Assembly (NCBI RefSeq): GCF_007859915.1
Contig: NZ_SJPM01000002.1
Coordinates: forward strand, 189,346 to 253,345
Source of the DNA: Neorhodopirellula pilleata
GTDB taxonomy: Bacteria > Planctomycetota > Planctomycetia > Pirellulales > Pirellulaceae
Direction: 5' to 3'
DNA length: 64,000 nucleotides
Shown here: one piece after another, positions 51,885 through 62,345 of the stretch
Layout of the letters: every line of letters starts with the position of its first letter
Position numbering within the stretch: the first letter of the stretch is position 1
Made by a program: the position numbers and the translations under genes
Notes under the pieces: generated by a model
What the model was told of the DNA's origin: nothing
Databases searched by the model: none
The model's input: the letters and a program-made list of their open reading frames with translations, nothing else

Positions 51885-54155
51885 CTATCGAATGATCGCC
51901 ACGGCGTCAAAATACGCCCGGGCGGCGCGGTGAAAAGCGAGGCCTTGCCATTCGGCGGCTCGCTCGGCGGGGATTAGTCCGACGATCCCCGGCTCGCGAT
52001 ATAAAGCTGTGAGAGCCAACTCCACCAAGCGGTCCGGCGCGTTTTGGTGCGAGACCAGGAACGCGGTCGTGCCCACCGTCTCGATGCCTTCGGCCGGCAG
52101 CATCGCCTCGGGATAAGCTTCCGCCGAAAGCGTCATCGGTCGCAGGGTCGGGTGTTGTAAGGCGATCGTGACGCTGCCGCTTAGCGACATCAACTGCCAC
52201 TGCTGATCGACGAGAAGATCGTGAACGAGGTCGCTGCCTGGACCGATGCAAATGATCGCGACCGAAGGAATCTCATCGATGGAGCTTTCCCGCGAAGCGT
52301 TTTTTAACTGCGGCCACTTCATGACCACGCGCGGGCATTCGGCGGGGCCTAGTTGGAGCGAATCGAGCACCAATTCGGCTGCCCGGCGAGATCCACTGCC
52401 TTCGGGGCCGACGGCGATCGAGTGACCTCGAAGCTGACCGATCGAGCGCACCGGACCGTCTTTGCGGATCAAGACATGGACGGCTTCGTAGAACAAAGGT
52501 GCCACGACGGAGAGTTGTTCGCCACCGACGGCGGACGCTTGCATCGGTGCCAAATGGACCTCTCCACGGATCAAGCGATCGCGGTTGTCCCACGTTCCCC
52601 CGGTCGGTGTGACTTCGAATTCGACGCCGCTGATCTCGTGCATCTTCGAGCCGAGGAGGCGAGACGTTTCGGTATACAAACCGCCTACCAGACCGCCCGC
52701 CAATCGAACTTGCTTCGGCATCGCCGAGGCGGCGCGATGTTGCAACCAAGCCCCACTGAGCAGTCCGACCGGCATCAAAAACAACATCGCGATCATGGCC
52801 GTTTGCAGTCGACGTTGGCTGATCGGCGCGTCGGTGGAATGACGCCCGGCGATGGCCGCGACGACGGGAATTTGTTTGGTCCATTGCACGATCCGCCCGA
52901 TCGGCCCCATCGATCGGGCGGCGATGGGTTCGCCGGTCAAATAGCGTTGCAGGTCGTCCGCCAAGGCCGACGCGGACGCATACCGCCGGGCGGGTTCTTT
53001 CTGCAAACATTTCTCGACGATCGCACTCAAGTCGGCATCGACCTCCGGGCAAACCGATCGCAACGTCGGGGCGGGATGATGGGCGACCTTCATCAACGTT
53101 TGCATGATCGTGTCGCCGACCAGAGGCGGATTCCCGGTGACGGCGGCGAACAAAACCGCGCCGAGCGAATAGATGTCGGTCGCGTGAGTGGCTTGCTCGC
53201 TTTTGCCGATCGCTTGCTCGGGAGCCATGTAATGTGGCGTGCCGACGGCCTCGCCCGTGCCCGTTAGGCTGCTGTCGGCGTCGACATGTTTGGCGAGTCC
53301 GAAATCGGTCACGTGAACTTGGCCGTGAGGATCGATCAGCACGTTGCCCGGTTTCAGGTCGCGATGCAAGACGCCTCGTTGGTGAGCGTGATCGATCGCG
53401 CGGGCGACGTCGCGAACGATTTCAGCGGCACGGCGAGGTGGCAGGGCGTCTTTCTTGAGCACCCGCTGTAAGTCTTCGCCTTCGATGTATTGCATCGAAA
53501 AGAAGTGGTGACCGGCCCGTCGGCCGAACTGATGCACGGCGACAATATTGGGATGCCGCAAACACGCGGCAGCTTTGGCTTCGGTATAGAAACGCTTGAC
53601 TTCTTCGGTGCCTGCCAACATCCCGCTGCGGATCATTTTGACCGCGACGAGTCGTTCGAGGTCACGCTGTTTGGCAAGGTAAACCACGCCCATGCCGCCC
53701 ACGCCGAGGACCTTCAACAACGTGTAGTCTTCCATTTCGAACGGCAACGAGGGTCCCAAGTCGCCGGTCGGTCGGTTGGCCATCGGCAAGGTCGCGTGCG
53801 GGTCCATCGCGGAAAAGTCACCGGCCGATTCGCCGGCTCCCATTTCAGAGATGCCGATCGTCTCAGGCGGACTCGATCGATCCAGTGGTCCGGGGGAATC
53901 CAGTGGGTCGGAGATGGCGGGTCTGATTTGAGTGAAGTTGCCGATCATGTCGGCGGCTTCCATCAACTCGCGGAGTTGCCCCGACAGGCTCGGGAACTGT
54001 TTGAGAAAATCTTCGCGGGAGTCCAATTCGCCGGTATCGCAGGCGCTCAGGTAAAGTGCGAATGCTTCGTCAAGCTGCGAGTTCAATTCGGCATCGTCGG
54101 GGCGGTCGTCAAAGGACTGTTCGTCAATGGATGGATCTGAAGGTGGTTGATTCAT
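51885..54155 (-). CDS. transmembrane Ser/Thr protein kinase with C-terminal TAXI-type binding domain
   Basis: This 756-aa protein has four parts. Residues 1-143 are an N-terminal helical and linker region (DEAFALYLSACDTGELDSRE, common before planctomycete kinases). A Hanks-type kinase covers about 144-415: GVGGMGVVYLAK, Lys173, HRDLKPGNVLID with Asp266, DFGLAKH with Asp284, and GTPHYMAPEQ. A transmembrane helix is at about 452-470. From about 483 comes a solute-binding domain of the TAXI/TRAP type (RLAGGLVGGLYTETSRLLGS, FEVTPTGGTWDNRDRLIRGE, HSIAVGPEGSGSRRAAELVL). An outside ligand would thus control kinase activity (inferred). Its ATG overlaps the sigma-factor stop. Confidence 0.93.
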   Translation of the reverse strand: MNQPPSDPSIDEQSFDDRPDDAELNSQLDEAFALYLSACDTGELDSREDFLKQFPSLSGQLRELMEAADMIGNFTQIRPAISDPLDSPGPLDRSSPPETIGISEMGAGESAGDFSAMDPHATLPMANRPTGDLGPSLPFEMEDYTLLKVLGVGGMGVVYLAKQRDLERLVAVKMIRSGMLAGTEEVKRFYTEAKAAACLRHPNIVAVHQFGRRAGHHFFSMQYIEGEDLQRVLKKDALPPRRAAEIVRDVARAIDHAHQRGVLHRDLKPGNVLIDPHGQVHVTDFGLAKHVDADSSLTGTGEAVGTPHYMAPEQAIGKSEQATHATDIYSLGAVLFAAVTGNPPLVGDTIMQTLMKVAHHPAPTLRSVCPEVDADLSAIVEKCLQKEPARRYASASALADDLQRYLTGEPIAARSMGPIGRIVQWTKQIPVVAAIAGRHSTDAPISQRRLQTAMIAMLFLMPVGLLSGAWLQHRAASAMPKQVRLAGGLVGGLYTETSRLLGSKMHEISGVEFEVTPTGGTWDNRDRLIRGEVHLAPMQASAVGGEQLSVVAPLFYEAVHVLIRKDGPVRSIGQLRGHSIAVGPEGSGSRRAAELVLDSLQLGPAECPRVVMKWPQLKNASRESSIDEIPSVAIICIGPGSDLVHDLLVDQQWQLMSLSGSVTIALQHPTLRPMTLSAEAYPEAMLPAEGIETVGTTAFLVSHQNAPDRLVELALTALYREPGIVGLIPAERAAEWQGLAFHRAARAYFDAVAIIR

Positions 54156-54802
54156 GCGGATGTCCACCAAGGGCTGCTACCGGTGTCGAGCAGGGCGCGC
54201 AATTTTTGCAGGCCGCGTTTGAGAAGCCCCGCCACGGCGGTCTCGCTCTTGCCCATTCGTTCGACGATTTCCTTCAGTGGCAAACCCTCCATGTAACGCA
54301 ACCGAATCGCTTCGGCTTGGGTTTCGGGAAGTTCGTGCAGCGCGTTCATCATCGCCAACACGGCTTCCTGGCGCACCGCGATGCCGCTGGGACTGGTCTT
54401 GCCGCCGGGTAATTGGTGGATCCAATTTTGACGCGAGCTGCCGTCGTCTTCACCGCCCGCATAGACCTCTTTGCGGGTGCTGCGTTTTTGAGTCATGACA
54501 TGGTGCGACAGCGCCGACGCGACGTTGTTCTTGAGCATTCCGCGCAACCATCCGGCGAACTCGGCCGGCGTGTCGCCGCGGAACGCGTGCAGGTCGCGTT
54601 TTGCTTCCAAAAAGGTGACCTGCACGATATCGGCCGGATCGATCCGGCGACGCAGTTGTTCGGAAAGATAGCGATGAGCGAGCATCAACAGAAAACCACG
54701 ATATCGCAACAGCAACGCCCCCAAGGCTTCGTTGTTGCCCGCTTTGGATGCCACCACCAACCCCGTCGTCGATTCGGACTGCAGGTCTGGATTGCCTGTC
54801 AT
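54152..54802 (-). CDS. ECF-type RNA polymerase sigma factor
   Basis: This 216-aa sigma-70-family protein is of the planctomycete ECF type. Region 2 is at about 25-95 (LLLRYRGFLLMLAHRYLSEQ, RRIDPADIVQVTFLEAKRDL, EFAGWLRGMLKNNVASALSH). Region 4 is at about 148-205 (ALHELPETQAEAIRLRYMEG, PLKEIVERMGKSETAVAGLL). The start at ATG 54802 overlaps the upstream membrane-protein stop. The frame runs much further upstream, but only as a shadow of that gene. Such sigmas are thought to be controlled by the adjacent kinase through phosphorylation, in place of an anti-sigma factor. Confidence 0.94.
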   Translation of the reverse strand: MTGNPDLQSESTTGLVVASKAGNNEALGALLLRYRGFLLMLAHRYLSEQLRRRIDPADIVQVTFLEAKRDLHAFRGDTPAEFAGWLRGMLKNNVASALSHHVMTQKRSTRKEVYAGGEDDGSSRQNWIHQLPGGKTSPSGIAVRQEAVLAMMNALHELPETQAEAIRLRYMEGLPLKEIVERMGKSETAVAGLLKRGLQKLRALLDTGSSPWWTSA

Positions 54803-55455
54803 CGTCGGGGCCCTTCGATCGATTCGGGCGAGATCGCGATCTCGATCCGTTTTCGCAACTTTCCGGTCGTGGGGATCATCGATACCAAACCAACCATGGC
54901 CAAGAACGCGAACAAGAAATGGGCGTAGGATCCGTCGAGCAAGGCGAACACTAAGTTGATGACGGCGGATCCTTCGAGCATCGCTTGACCAACGATCGTG
55001 GCCGACTGTTCGCCGGCGAGGAACGGTCGCAAGGGCAAAGGCAGTGGCGATTTGTTGTCCCACTGGATCCACTCCTCTCGCATCACGGCCATCGTCGTGT
55101 TCGCCGGCGTGGCTTCGTGCATCGCATGGACTTCGGGGTGTTGTCGTAGTCGCGTGACGCCTGCGGACCGCAACATCTTGGAAACGAAGAACGCACCGGC
55201 CAACATCACCACGAATAATCCGCCGCCGAGCGGCAACAGGATCGCTGCATTGCCAAACGCACGTTCGTCGTCCATCAGTAAAACGCCGAAAATCAAGCCG
55301 ATGATGAGGATCCCTTTCGCCAAGGCCAACGTGATGATTTGGCCGGTAAACGCATAACCGTGCAGGGTCGTCGATGTGCCCTTGGCGGCACCCGGTTCTT
55401 GGTCGAACGAGTCTTGTGCCAGCGCGGGGGAGCCGAAAGGATTGAAAGCCGTCAT
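54799..55455 (-). CDS. integral membrane protein, first gene of the sigma-kinase operon
   Basis: This 218-aa protein has about four hydrophobic segments: GQIITLALAKGILIIGLIFG near 40-60, AAILLPLGGGLFVVMLAGAFF near 70-90, ATIVGQAMLEGSAVINLVFA near 150-170, and FLFAFLAMVGLVSMI near 180-195. No family is recognised. Its stop overlaps the sigma-factor start (ATGA), so all three genes are coupled. It may be the regulated membrane target or a co-sensor. Confidence 0.8.
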   Translation of the reverse strand: MTAFNPFGSPALAQDSFDQEPGAAKGTSTTLHGYAFTGQIITLALAKGILIIGLIFGVLLMDDERAFGNAAILLPLGGGLFVVMLAGAFFVSKMLRSAGVTRLRQHPEVHAMHEATPANTTMAVMREEWIQWDNKSPLPLPLRPFLAGEQSATIVGQAMLEGSAVINLVFALLDGSYAHFLFAFLAMVGLVSMIPTTGKLRKRIEIAISPESIEGPRR

Positions 55456-55900
55456 GAAGCGATCGCCAAAGAAAAGAGCTGGTTGGTCCCCTCAATCGTA
55501 CCCACCGGCGGGCCGCTGAGTAGCGTTCGGCGGGGGCCTCGTGCGAAGTTTCTTGGTCGATCTCAAGCCGCGTCCGTCCCGGGCGATCTCTGCCACCCTG
55601 GCATGGCGACCCCGTGACCGATTTTGTCGGGCGAGCACTGGACACGCGTAAGTGATTGCCTGCAAACACCTTACGGATGCATTCGGGTGTTCGGTACGCC
55701 GATTGCTCCCTGCTTCCACTCGCAGTGGGAGTGTGCCCGTCTGACCGACGCGACCGGTCTCGCTGTACCCACAACGACCCATTACTTCGTATCCACTACC
55801 TCGTTCCCAACCGGTGAACGGGCGTCGAGACCTGGAGCCGGCCGATCGCCAGCCCACCGGGATGTCCCGCCCCCCTTCACCCCCTCAGGAGATTCACATC
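55456..55900. other. divergent region between the signalling operon and groEL1
   Basis: These 445 bases hold no gene I can support. They should contain the groEL promoter. I looked for the CIRCE heat-shock operator (TTAGCACTC-N9-GAGTGCTAA) and did not find it. A short hairpin TTCCACTCGCAGTGGGA lies near 55715. CAGGAG directly before 55901 is the groEL ribosome-binding site. Confidence 0.5.
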
Positions 55901-57592
55901 GTGGCAAAGCAAATCGTTTTTGACGATGAAGCCCGAGCAGCCTTGCTGGCCGGCGTCAGCAAACTCGCTCGTGCCGTTCGCAGCACCCTCGGCCCCCGTG
56001 GTCGCAACGCCGTTTTGGACAAAGGCTGGGGGTCACCCAAGGTCACCAAAGACGGCGTGACCGTCGCCGAAGACATCGAACTCGATGACCCGCTGGAAAA
56101 CCTCGGTGCCCAACTCGTCAAGGAAGCCGCCTCGAAGACCAACGACGTCGCCGGTGACGGAACTACCACCGCGACCGTGCTCAGCGAAGCGATCTTCCGC
56201 GAAGGCTTGAAGATGGTCGCCACCGGTGCCGACCCCATGGCGTTGTCGCGAGGCATTCAAAAGGCCGTCGACACGTGCTGTGCCCAAATCGCCAAGATGG
56301 CCACGCCGATCAACGAGAAAAGCAGGAGCGACATCAAGCAAGTCGCCACCATCGCCGGTAACAACGATCCTGAAATCGGTGACGTCCTGGCCGACGCCTT
56401 CACCAAGGTCGGCAAGAACGGTGTGATCACCGTCGAAGAAGGCCGCTCCAACGAAACTTATGTCGACGTCGTCGAAGGAATGCAGTTCGATCGTGGGTTC
56501 CTGTCGCCGCACTTCGTCACCAACCAAGACGAAGTTTCGGTCGAACTAGATGATTGCCACATTCTGTTGTTCGAAGAAAAGATCAGCAACAACAAGAAGT
56601 TGATCCCGTTGCTCGAAGCGATCAGCCAAGCCAAGAAGCCGTTATTGATCATCGCCGAAGACGTCGAAGGCGAAGCCCTCGCGACGTTGGTTGTCAACAA
56701 GATGCGTGGCATCCTGTCGGCTTGTGCGGTCAAGGCTCCCGGCTACGGCGACCGTCGCAAGGCGATCCTCGGTGACATCGCCGTGTTGACCGGCGGCAAG
56801 GCGATCTTCAAGGACCTCGGCATCGACCTGGAAAGTGTCAAGATGACCGACCTCGGTCGTGCCAAACAGGTTCGTATCACCAGCGAAGCGACCACCATCG
56901 TCGGCGGTGCCGGCAAGAAAGCGGACATCGAAGGCCGCGTATCCCAAATCCGTCGCGAAATCGAAAACACCGATTCAGATTACGACAAAGAGAAGCTGCA
57001 AGAACGTTTGGCGAAACTCGCCGGCGGTGTGGCTCAAATCAACGTCGGTGCGGCCACCGAGACCGAGATGAAGGAACGCAAAGCCCTCATCGACGACGCT
57101 CGTGCGGCCACCCAAGCGGCTCTCGAAGAAGGCATCGTCCCCGGTGGCGGAACGGCTTTGCTGCATTGCCGAAAGGCTGTCGAGAAGTTGGAGAAGGAAA
57201 CCGAAGGCGATCAAAAGCTCGGCGTCCGCATCATCCGCAATTGCCTCGACCAACCACTGCGTGCGATCGCCAACAACGCCGGCCTCGATGGTGCCGTCGT
57301 CGTCAATCGCGTTTTGCAAATGAAGGGCAAGACCGAAGGCTACGACGCCAACGCCGACAAGTATTGTGACTTGGTCGCCGCCGGGATCGTCGATCCCGCT
57401 AAGGTCGTCCGCACCTCGTTGACCAACGCCGCTTCGGTCGCTTCGTTGCTGTTGACCACCGAATCGCTCGTCGTCGAGATTCCTGTCGAGGAAGAAGCAG
57501 GCGGCGGCGATCACCACGACCACGGCATGGGCGGCGGAATGCCCGACATGGGTGGCATGGGTGGCATGGGCGGCATGGGCGGCATGATGTAA
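55901..57592 (+). CDS. groL: chaperonin GroEL, copy 1 (with GGM tail)
   Basis: This 563-aa protein is a 60-kDa chaperonin subunit. The start is GTG 55901 ([17 protein letters not shown]), 15 bases after CAGGAG. Key blocks are [13 protein letters not shown], the nucleotide site [28 protein letters not shown], and [11 protein letters not shown]. The tail is Gly/Met-rich, ending [11 protein letters not shown], with a His cluster (HHDHG) before it. It has the GroES partner gene 112 bases downstream and lies in a chaperone block. Confidence 0.96.
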   Translation: MAKQIVFDDEARAALLAGVSKLARAVRSTLGPRGRNAVLDKGWGSPKVTKDGVTVAEDIELDDPLENLGAQLVKEAASKTNDVAGDGTTTATVLSEAIFREGLKMVATGADPMALSRGIQKAVDTCCAQIAKMATPINEKSRSDIKQVATIAGNNDPEIGDVLADAFTKVGKNGVITVEEGRSNETYVDVVEGMQFDRGFLSPHFVTNQDEVSVELDDCHILLFEEKISNNKKLIPLLEAISQAKKPLLIIAEDVEGEALATLVVNKMRGILSACAVKAPGYGDRRKAILGDIAVLTGGKAIFKDLGIDLESVKMTDLGRAKQVRITSEATTIVGGAGKKADIEGRVSQIRREIENTDSDYDKEKLQERLAKLAGGVAQINVGAATETEMKERKALIDDARAATQAALEEGIVPGGGTALLHCRKAVEKLEKETEGDQKLGVRIIRNCLDQPLRAIANNAGLDGAVVVNRVLQMKGKTEGYDANADKYCDLVAAGIVDPAKVVRTSLTNAASVASLLLTTESLVVEIPVEEEAGGGDHHDHGMGGGMPDMGGMGGMGGMGGMM

Positions 57593-57704
57593 GCCGCCGT
57601 TGGCTCTCGGCCGGTTCCCAGCCGCGAGTGACACTGACCCTTATCGTTTCAACCAAATCTTCAACCAATCAATCAAACTTTAATCTTCAATCAGGAAATC
57701 CCTC

Positions 57705-58016
57705 ATGGCTGCTACCAAAAGCAAAACCATCAACTTGCGTCCTCTCGATGACCGTGTCGTTGTTCAACCCACCGAAGCGGAATCGACCACGGCGGGCGGA
57801 ATCGTCCTTCCCGATTCGGCCAAGGAAAAACCCCAACGCGGAACCGTCGTGGCCGTCGGCCCCGGCAAGTTGCTCGATAGCGGTGCCCGTGGCGAACTGA
57901 GCGTTGCCGTCGGCGACGTGGTGATCTACGGCAAGTACGGCGGAAGCGAAATCGAAGTCGACGGCGAAGAGATGAAGATCCTTCGCGAAAGCGACATCCT
58001 TGCCAAGATCGGCTAG
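57705..58016 (+). CDS. groS: co-chaperonin GroES
   Basis: This 103-aa protein has the motifs [40 protein letters not shown] (the mobile loop that binds GroEL), [17 protein letters not shown], and [12 protein letters not shown]. The leader carries TTCAACCAA/TTCAATCA-like 7-9-base repeats (about 57648-57690). It lies between two groEL genes and so may serve both. Confidence 0.96.
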   Translation: MAATKSKTINLRPLDDRVVVQPTEAESTTAGGIVLPDSAKEKPQRGTVVAVGPGKLLDSGARGELSVAVGDVVIYGKYGGSEIEVDGEEMKILRESDILAKIG

Positions 58017-58035
58017 TTCTTTCATGACAAAATTT

Positions 58036-58058
58036 CGGGGTAACCATTCGTTGCCCCG
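58036..58058. terminator. hairpin between groES and groEL2
   Basis: CGGGGTAAC (58036-58044) pairs with GTTGCCCCG (58050-58058) through a five-base loop, with one wobble. It may partially terminate or process the transcript between groES and the second groEL. It is followed by GAGTTTGG, a weak U-tract. Confidence 0.45.
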
Positions 58059-58145
58059 GAGTTTGGTCTTCGATTCAGCGGCTCGGCCCCGGCCGTCCGG
58101 TTTCAGCATCCGTCCTCAATCACCAACCTAACAGGAACCTCAGTC

Positions 58146-59768
<1,623 letters not shown>

Positions 59769-59798
59769 GTTCAGTAAGCTAGGTTTTTCGATTCCCGT

Positions 59799-59893
59799 GG
59801 GGACTGCTGATTCGATCAGCAGTCTCCCGATGGGACCGCTAGCGAGTCGCAACTAATAATTCAACCAGGCCGTTCGCCATCGGCGAGCGGCCT
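59799..59893 (+). terminator. two hairpins downstream of groEL2
   Basis: Hairpin 1: GGGGACTGCTGAT (59799-59811) with ATCAGCAGTCTCCC (59815-59828). Hairpin 2: AGGCCGTTCGCC (59867-59878) with GGCGAGCGGCCT (59882-59893), followed by GTTT. Together they probably separate the groE transcript from dnaJ-grpE, or allow partial read-through. Confidence 0.55.
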
Positions 59894-59927
59894 GTTTCGA
59901 TGATACTCCAACTTTTGATCCGGTTTG

Positions 59928-61070
59928 ATGGCAACCAAGACGTGTTATTACGAGGTACTCACGGTCGAGCGGACCGCGACGAAACAACAAATCGATCGCG
60001 CCTACCGTAAACTGGCTATAAAGTATCACCCCGACACGAACAAAGGTGACGACGCGGTTGCCAAGTTCAAGGAAGCCACCGAGGCCTACGAAGTCCTCAG
60101 CGACGAACAAAAACGAGCCCGCTACGACCAGTACGGCCACGCCGGCGTTGAGGGTGCCACGCAACAATACGGCGACGTCGAAGACATCTTCGAAGCGTTC
60201 GGTGATTTGTTTGGTGGCGGTTTCGGCGATTTCTTCGGCGGAGGTCGCCGTGGCGGCGGAGGTCGTCGACGCGTCCGCAAAGGCGCAGACATCCGCTGCG
60301 ACGTGACGCTGACACTCGAAGAGGCCGCCCGAGGTTGCCATAAAGACATCGCGTTTCGACGCCGTGTCGCGTGTGACACCTGCTCCGGAAGTGGTGCCGC
60401 GCCCGGCAGTGAACCGGTGACCTGCACCATGTGCGGCGGCCAAGGCCAAGTGATCCAGTCCGCCGGCATCCTGCGAGTCCAAACGACGTGCCCGACGTGC
60501 CAAGGCGCGGGTAAGCAGATCAGCCAGCCGTGCAACAAGTGCCGCGGAACCGGTTTGCAAAACGAGAAAGCCGAGATGAACGTCGAAATTCCGGCGGGCG
60601 TCGATGATGGAATGCGAGTGCGTCTGTCCGGCGAAGGTGAACCGAGTCCCGACGGCGGCCCCGCCGGTGATTGTTACTGCTTCATCAGTGTTCAACCTCA
60701 CAACCTGTTCAAACGCGACGGCAAACACCTAATCCTGCAATTGCCGATCTCGTACCCGCAGGCGGCCTTGGGAGCCGAGATCGAAGTCCCCACCCTCAAC
60801 GGACCCCATCAGTTGACGGTCCCGGCGGGGACACAAAGCGGGAACGTGTTCACGGTTCGAGGACAGGGCATCGTCGACCACCGAACCGGACGCAACGGCG
60901 ATTTACTCGTTCAGGTCTACATCGAGGTCCCCAAGAAACTCAACAGTGAGCAGGAAAAATTGCTGCGGCAACTCGCGGACCTCGATCACGAAGCCGTTCT
61001 GCCTGAACGAACCTCGTTCCTGGATAAACTCAAACAGTTCTTTGACCCTGAACCCGAAGAATCCACTTGA
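59928..61070 (+). CDS. dnaJ: chaperone DnaJ (type I)
   Basis: This 380-aa protein has a J domain at about 5-72 with the HPD motif (KYHPDTNKGDD). A Gly/Phe-rich region follows, with FGGGRRGGGGRR. The four CxxCxGxG-type zinc repeats are CDTCSGSG, CTMCGGQG, CPTCQGAG and CNKCRGTG. The C-terminal substrate domains contain LSGEGEPSPDGGPAGDCY and QAALGAEIEVPTLNG. ATG 59928 is preferred over a TTG one codon earlier. Its stop overlaps the grpE start (TGATG). The dnaK gene is not in the window. Confidence 0.96.
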   Translation: MATKTCYYEVLTVERTATKQQIDRAYRKLAIKYHPDTNKGDDAVAKFKEATEAYEVLSDEQKRARYDQYGHAGVEGATQQYGDVEDIFEAFGDLFGGGFGDFFGGGRRGGGGRRRVRKGADIRCDVTLTLEEAARGCHKDIAFRRRVACDTCSGSGAAPGSEPVTCTMCGGQGQVIQSAGILRVQTTCPTCQGAGKQISQPCNKCRGTGLQNEKAEMNVEIPAGVDDGMRVRLSGEGEPSPDGGPAGDCYCFISVQPHNLFKRDGKHLILQLPISYPQAALGAEIEVPTLNGPHQLTVPAGTQSGNVFTVRGQGIVDHRTGRNGDLLVQVYIEVPKKLNSEQEKLLRQLADLDHEAVLPERTSFLDKLKQFFDPEPEEST

Positions 61071-61690
61071 TGAATCACCACAACGACGAAAACGAACAAG
61101 ATCCCAATCAGGCATCTCAGTCTGGCTCCCACTTCGACAGCGATCAGCTCGACGTTCGAGCGGCCACCGATCAAGCGTATGAATCGTTCGATGAATCGGA
61201 ATTGCAAGACAGTGCACCGGAGACTCGAGATGAGGAGATGGAACGCTTGCGGGGCGAAGTCGTCGCGGCGGACAAACGAGTGTTGCAGGCACAGGCCGAC
61301 GCGGAGAACTTCCGTAAGCGAATGCGACGAGACTACGAAGACCAACTCAAATTCGCCCCGATGGCGGTCGTCGCCGACGTCTTGCAAGTCCGCGATAACT
61401 TGATCCGGGCGATCGAAGCGGCGTCAGCTAGTTCCGAATCGGAAAGTTTGCGTGAAGGCGTGGCGATGGTCGCGAAGCAACTCGACGACGCACTGGCCAA
61501 ACACGGCGTCGAGCCGATTCCCGCTGAAGGCGAAGTGTTCGACCCGAACGTCCACGAAGCGATTTCGCAAATGCCCACCCCTGACATCGATGAAGGCAAA
61601 GTCGCCCACGTCGCTGTCACCGGTTTCCGAATGCATGGGAGAGTCCTTCGCCCCGCCCAAGTCGTCGTTAGCATGGGAAGCGGAGGTTAA
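61070..61690 (+). CDS. grpE: nucleotide-exchange factor GrpE
   Basis: This 206-aa protein has a long acidic, disordered N-terminus (1-65) and then the coiled coil (EEMERLRGEVVAADKRVLQA, then QADAENFRKRMRRDYEDQLK). The beta domain starts near GVEPIPAEGEVFDPNVHEAI and ends VLRPAQVVVSMG. It exchanges ADP for ATP on DnaK. It is coupled to dnaJ. Confidence 0.95.
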   Translation: MNHHNDENEQDPNQASQSGSHFDSDQLDVRAATDQAYESFDESELQDSAPETRDEEMERLRGEVVAADKRVLQAQADAENFRKRMRRDYEDQLKFAPMAVVADVLQVRDNLIRAIEAASASSESESLREGVAMVAKQLDDALAKHGVEPIPAEGEVFDPNVHEAISQMPTPDIDEGKVAHVAVTGFRMHGRVLRPAQVVVSMGSGG

Positions 61691-61730
61691 GTAGCGGTTG
61701 GCTATTGGCGGTTAGCTATTAGCTGTGGAC

Positions 61731-61768
61731 TGCCGGGTCTCCGCCAAAGCGGCTGCGACCCAGCCTAC
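61731..61768 (-). repeat. TAGGCTGGGTC repeat copy downstream of grpE
   Basis: Read on the minus strand: GTAGGCTGGGTCGCAGCCGC...GACCCGGCA, a hairpin-forming unit of the family also at 30047, 33725, 33909, 62175 and 62278. It is 40 bases past the grpE stop. Confidence 0.85.
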
Positions 61769-61806
61769 TTTTGTTGTTCACTCTTTACTCTTTACTTTTG
61801 ACTTCG

Positions 61807-62145
61807 ATGCCAACTTACGATTATTTGTGCGAAGCTTGCGGACATGAATTGGAAATTTTTCAGGGCATCAACGATGACCCGGTGAAGAAGTGTCCCGAAT
61901 GTAAGAAGAATAAACTCAAACGCCAGTTCGGCACCGGTGCCGCGATCGTTTTCAAAGGCAGCGGCTTTTATCAAACCGACTATCGCAGCGATAGTTACAA
62001 GAAAGGTGCTCAGGCGGATAAGAAAGCCGGCGAATCGAAGAGCGAATCCAAAGGCGACTCGTCGGGCAAGAAAGATTCCCCCAAGTCCGAATCCTCCAGC
62101 AGCAAGCCGGCCAAAAAAGCGACCGGAGATGGCAAGTCTTCCTGA
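61807..62145 (+). CDS. FmdB-type zinc-ribbon protein
   Basis: This 112-aa protein starts at ATG 61807 (MPTYDYLCEACGHELEIFQG). It has the FmdB/putative regulatory zinc ribbon with CEAC and CPEC and the end of the core at FKGSGFYQTDY. It is followed by a Lys/Ser-rich low-complexity tail (SESKGDSSGKKDSPKSESSS). The leader has CTCTTTACTCTTTA-type 7-base repeats just before the start. The exact role of the family is unknown; a transcriptional or nucleic-acid binding role is often suggested. Confidence 0.88.
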   Translation: MPTYDYLCEACGHELEIFQGINDDPVKKCPECKKNKLKRQFGTGAAIVFKGSGFYQTDYRSDSYKKGAQADKKAGESKSESKGDSSGKKDSPKSESSSSKPAKKATGDGKSS

Positions 62146-62174
62146 AAGTTGTCGAGCGAAGATTGAACTAGAAT

Positions 62175-62316
62175 TAGGCTGGGTCGTAGCCGCTTCGGCG
62201 AAGACCCGGCATTGGGCACAAGGTTTTCGCCAAACGCCAATATTCAAACGCCAATATTAAAACCTTAGTATTCAAACGCCGGGTGTTCGTCGCCGAGCCT
62301 CCTCCACCCAGCCTAC
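62175..62316. repeat. inverted pair of TAGGCTGGGT repeats with AATATT spacer repeats
   Basis: One unit on the plus strand (62175-62212) and one on the minus strand (62278-62316, TAGGCTGGGTGGAGGAGGCT variant) enclose two copies of CAAACGCCAATATT and related units. The overall arrangement, with outer hairpins and a short-repeat interior, mirrors 33725-33944. It lies between the FmdB-type gene and the convergent rhomboid gene. Confidence 0.85.
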
Positions 62317-62345
62317 TATTGGACTTGTTAAACCGCGTTCCGAGT

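Noticed and set aside
54803..55774. Long N-terminal extension of the sigma-factor frame
   Set aside because: It overlaps a better membrane-protein gene in another frame, is Arg-rich, and has no family resemblance.
55620..55900. CIRCE operator for groEL
   Set aside because: No TTAGCACTC/GAGTGCTAA inverted repeat was found on reading the region.
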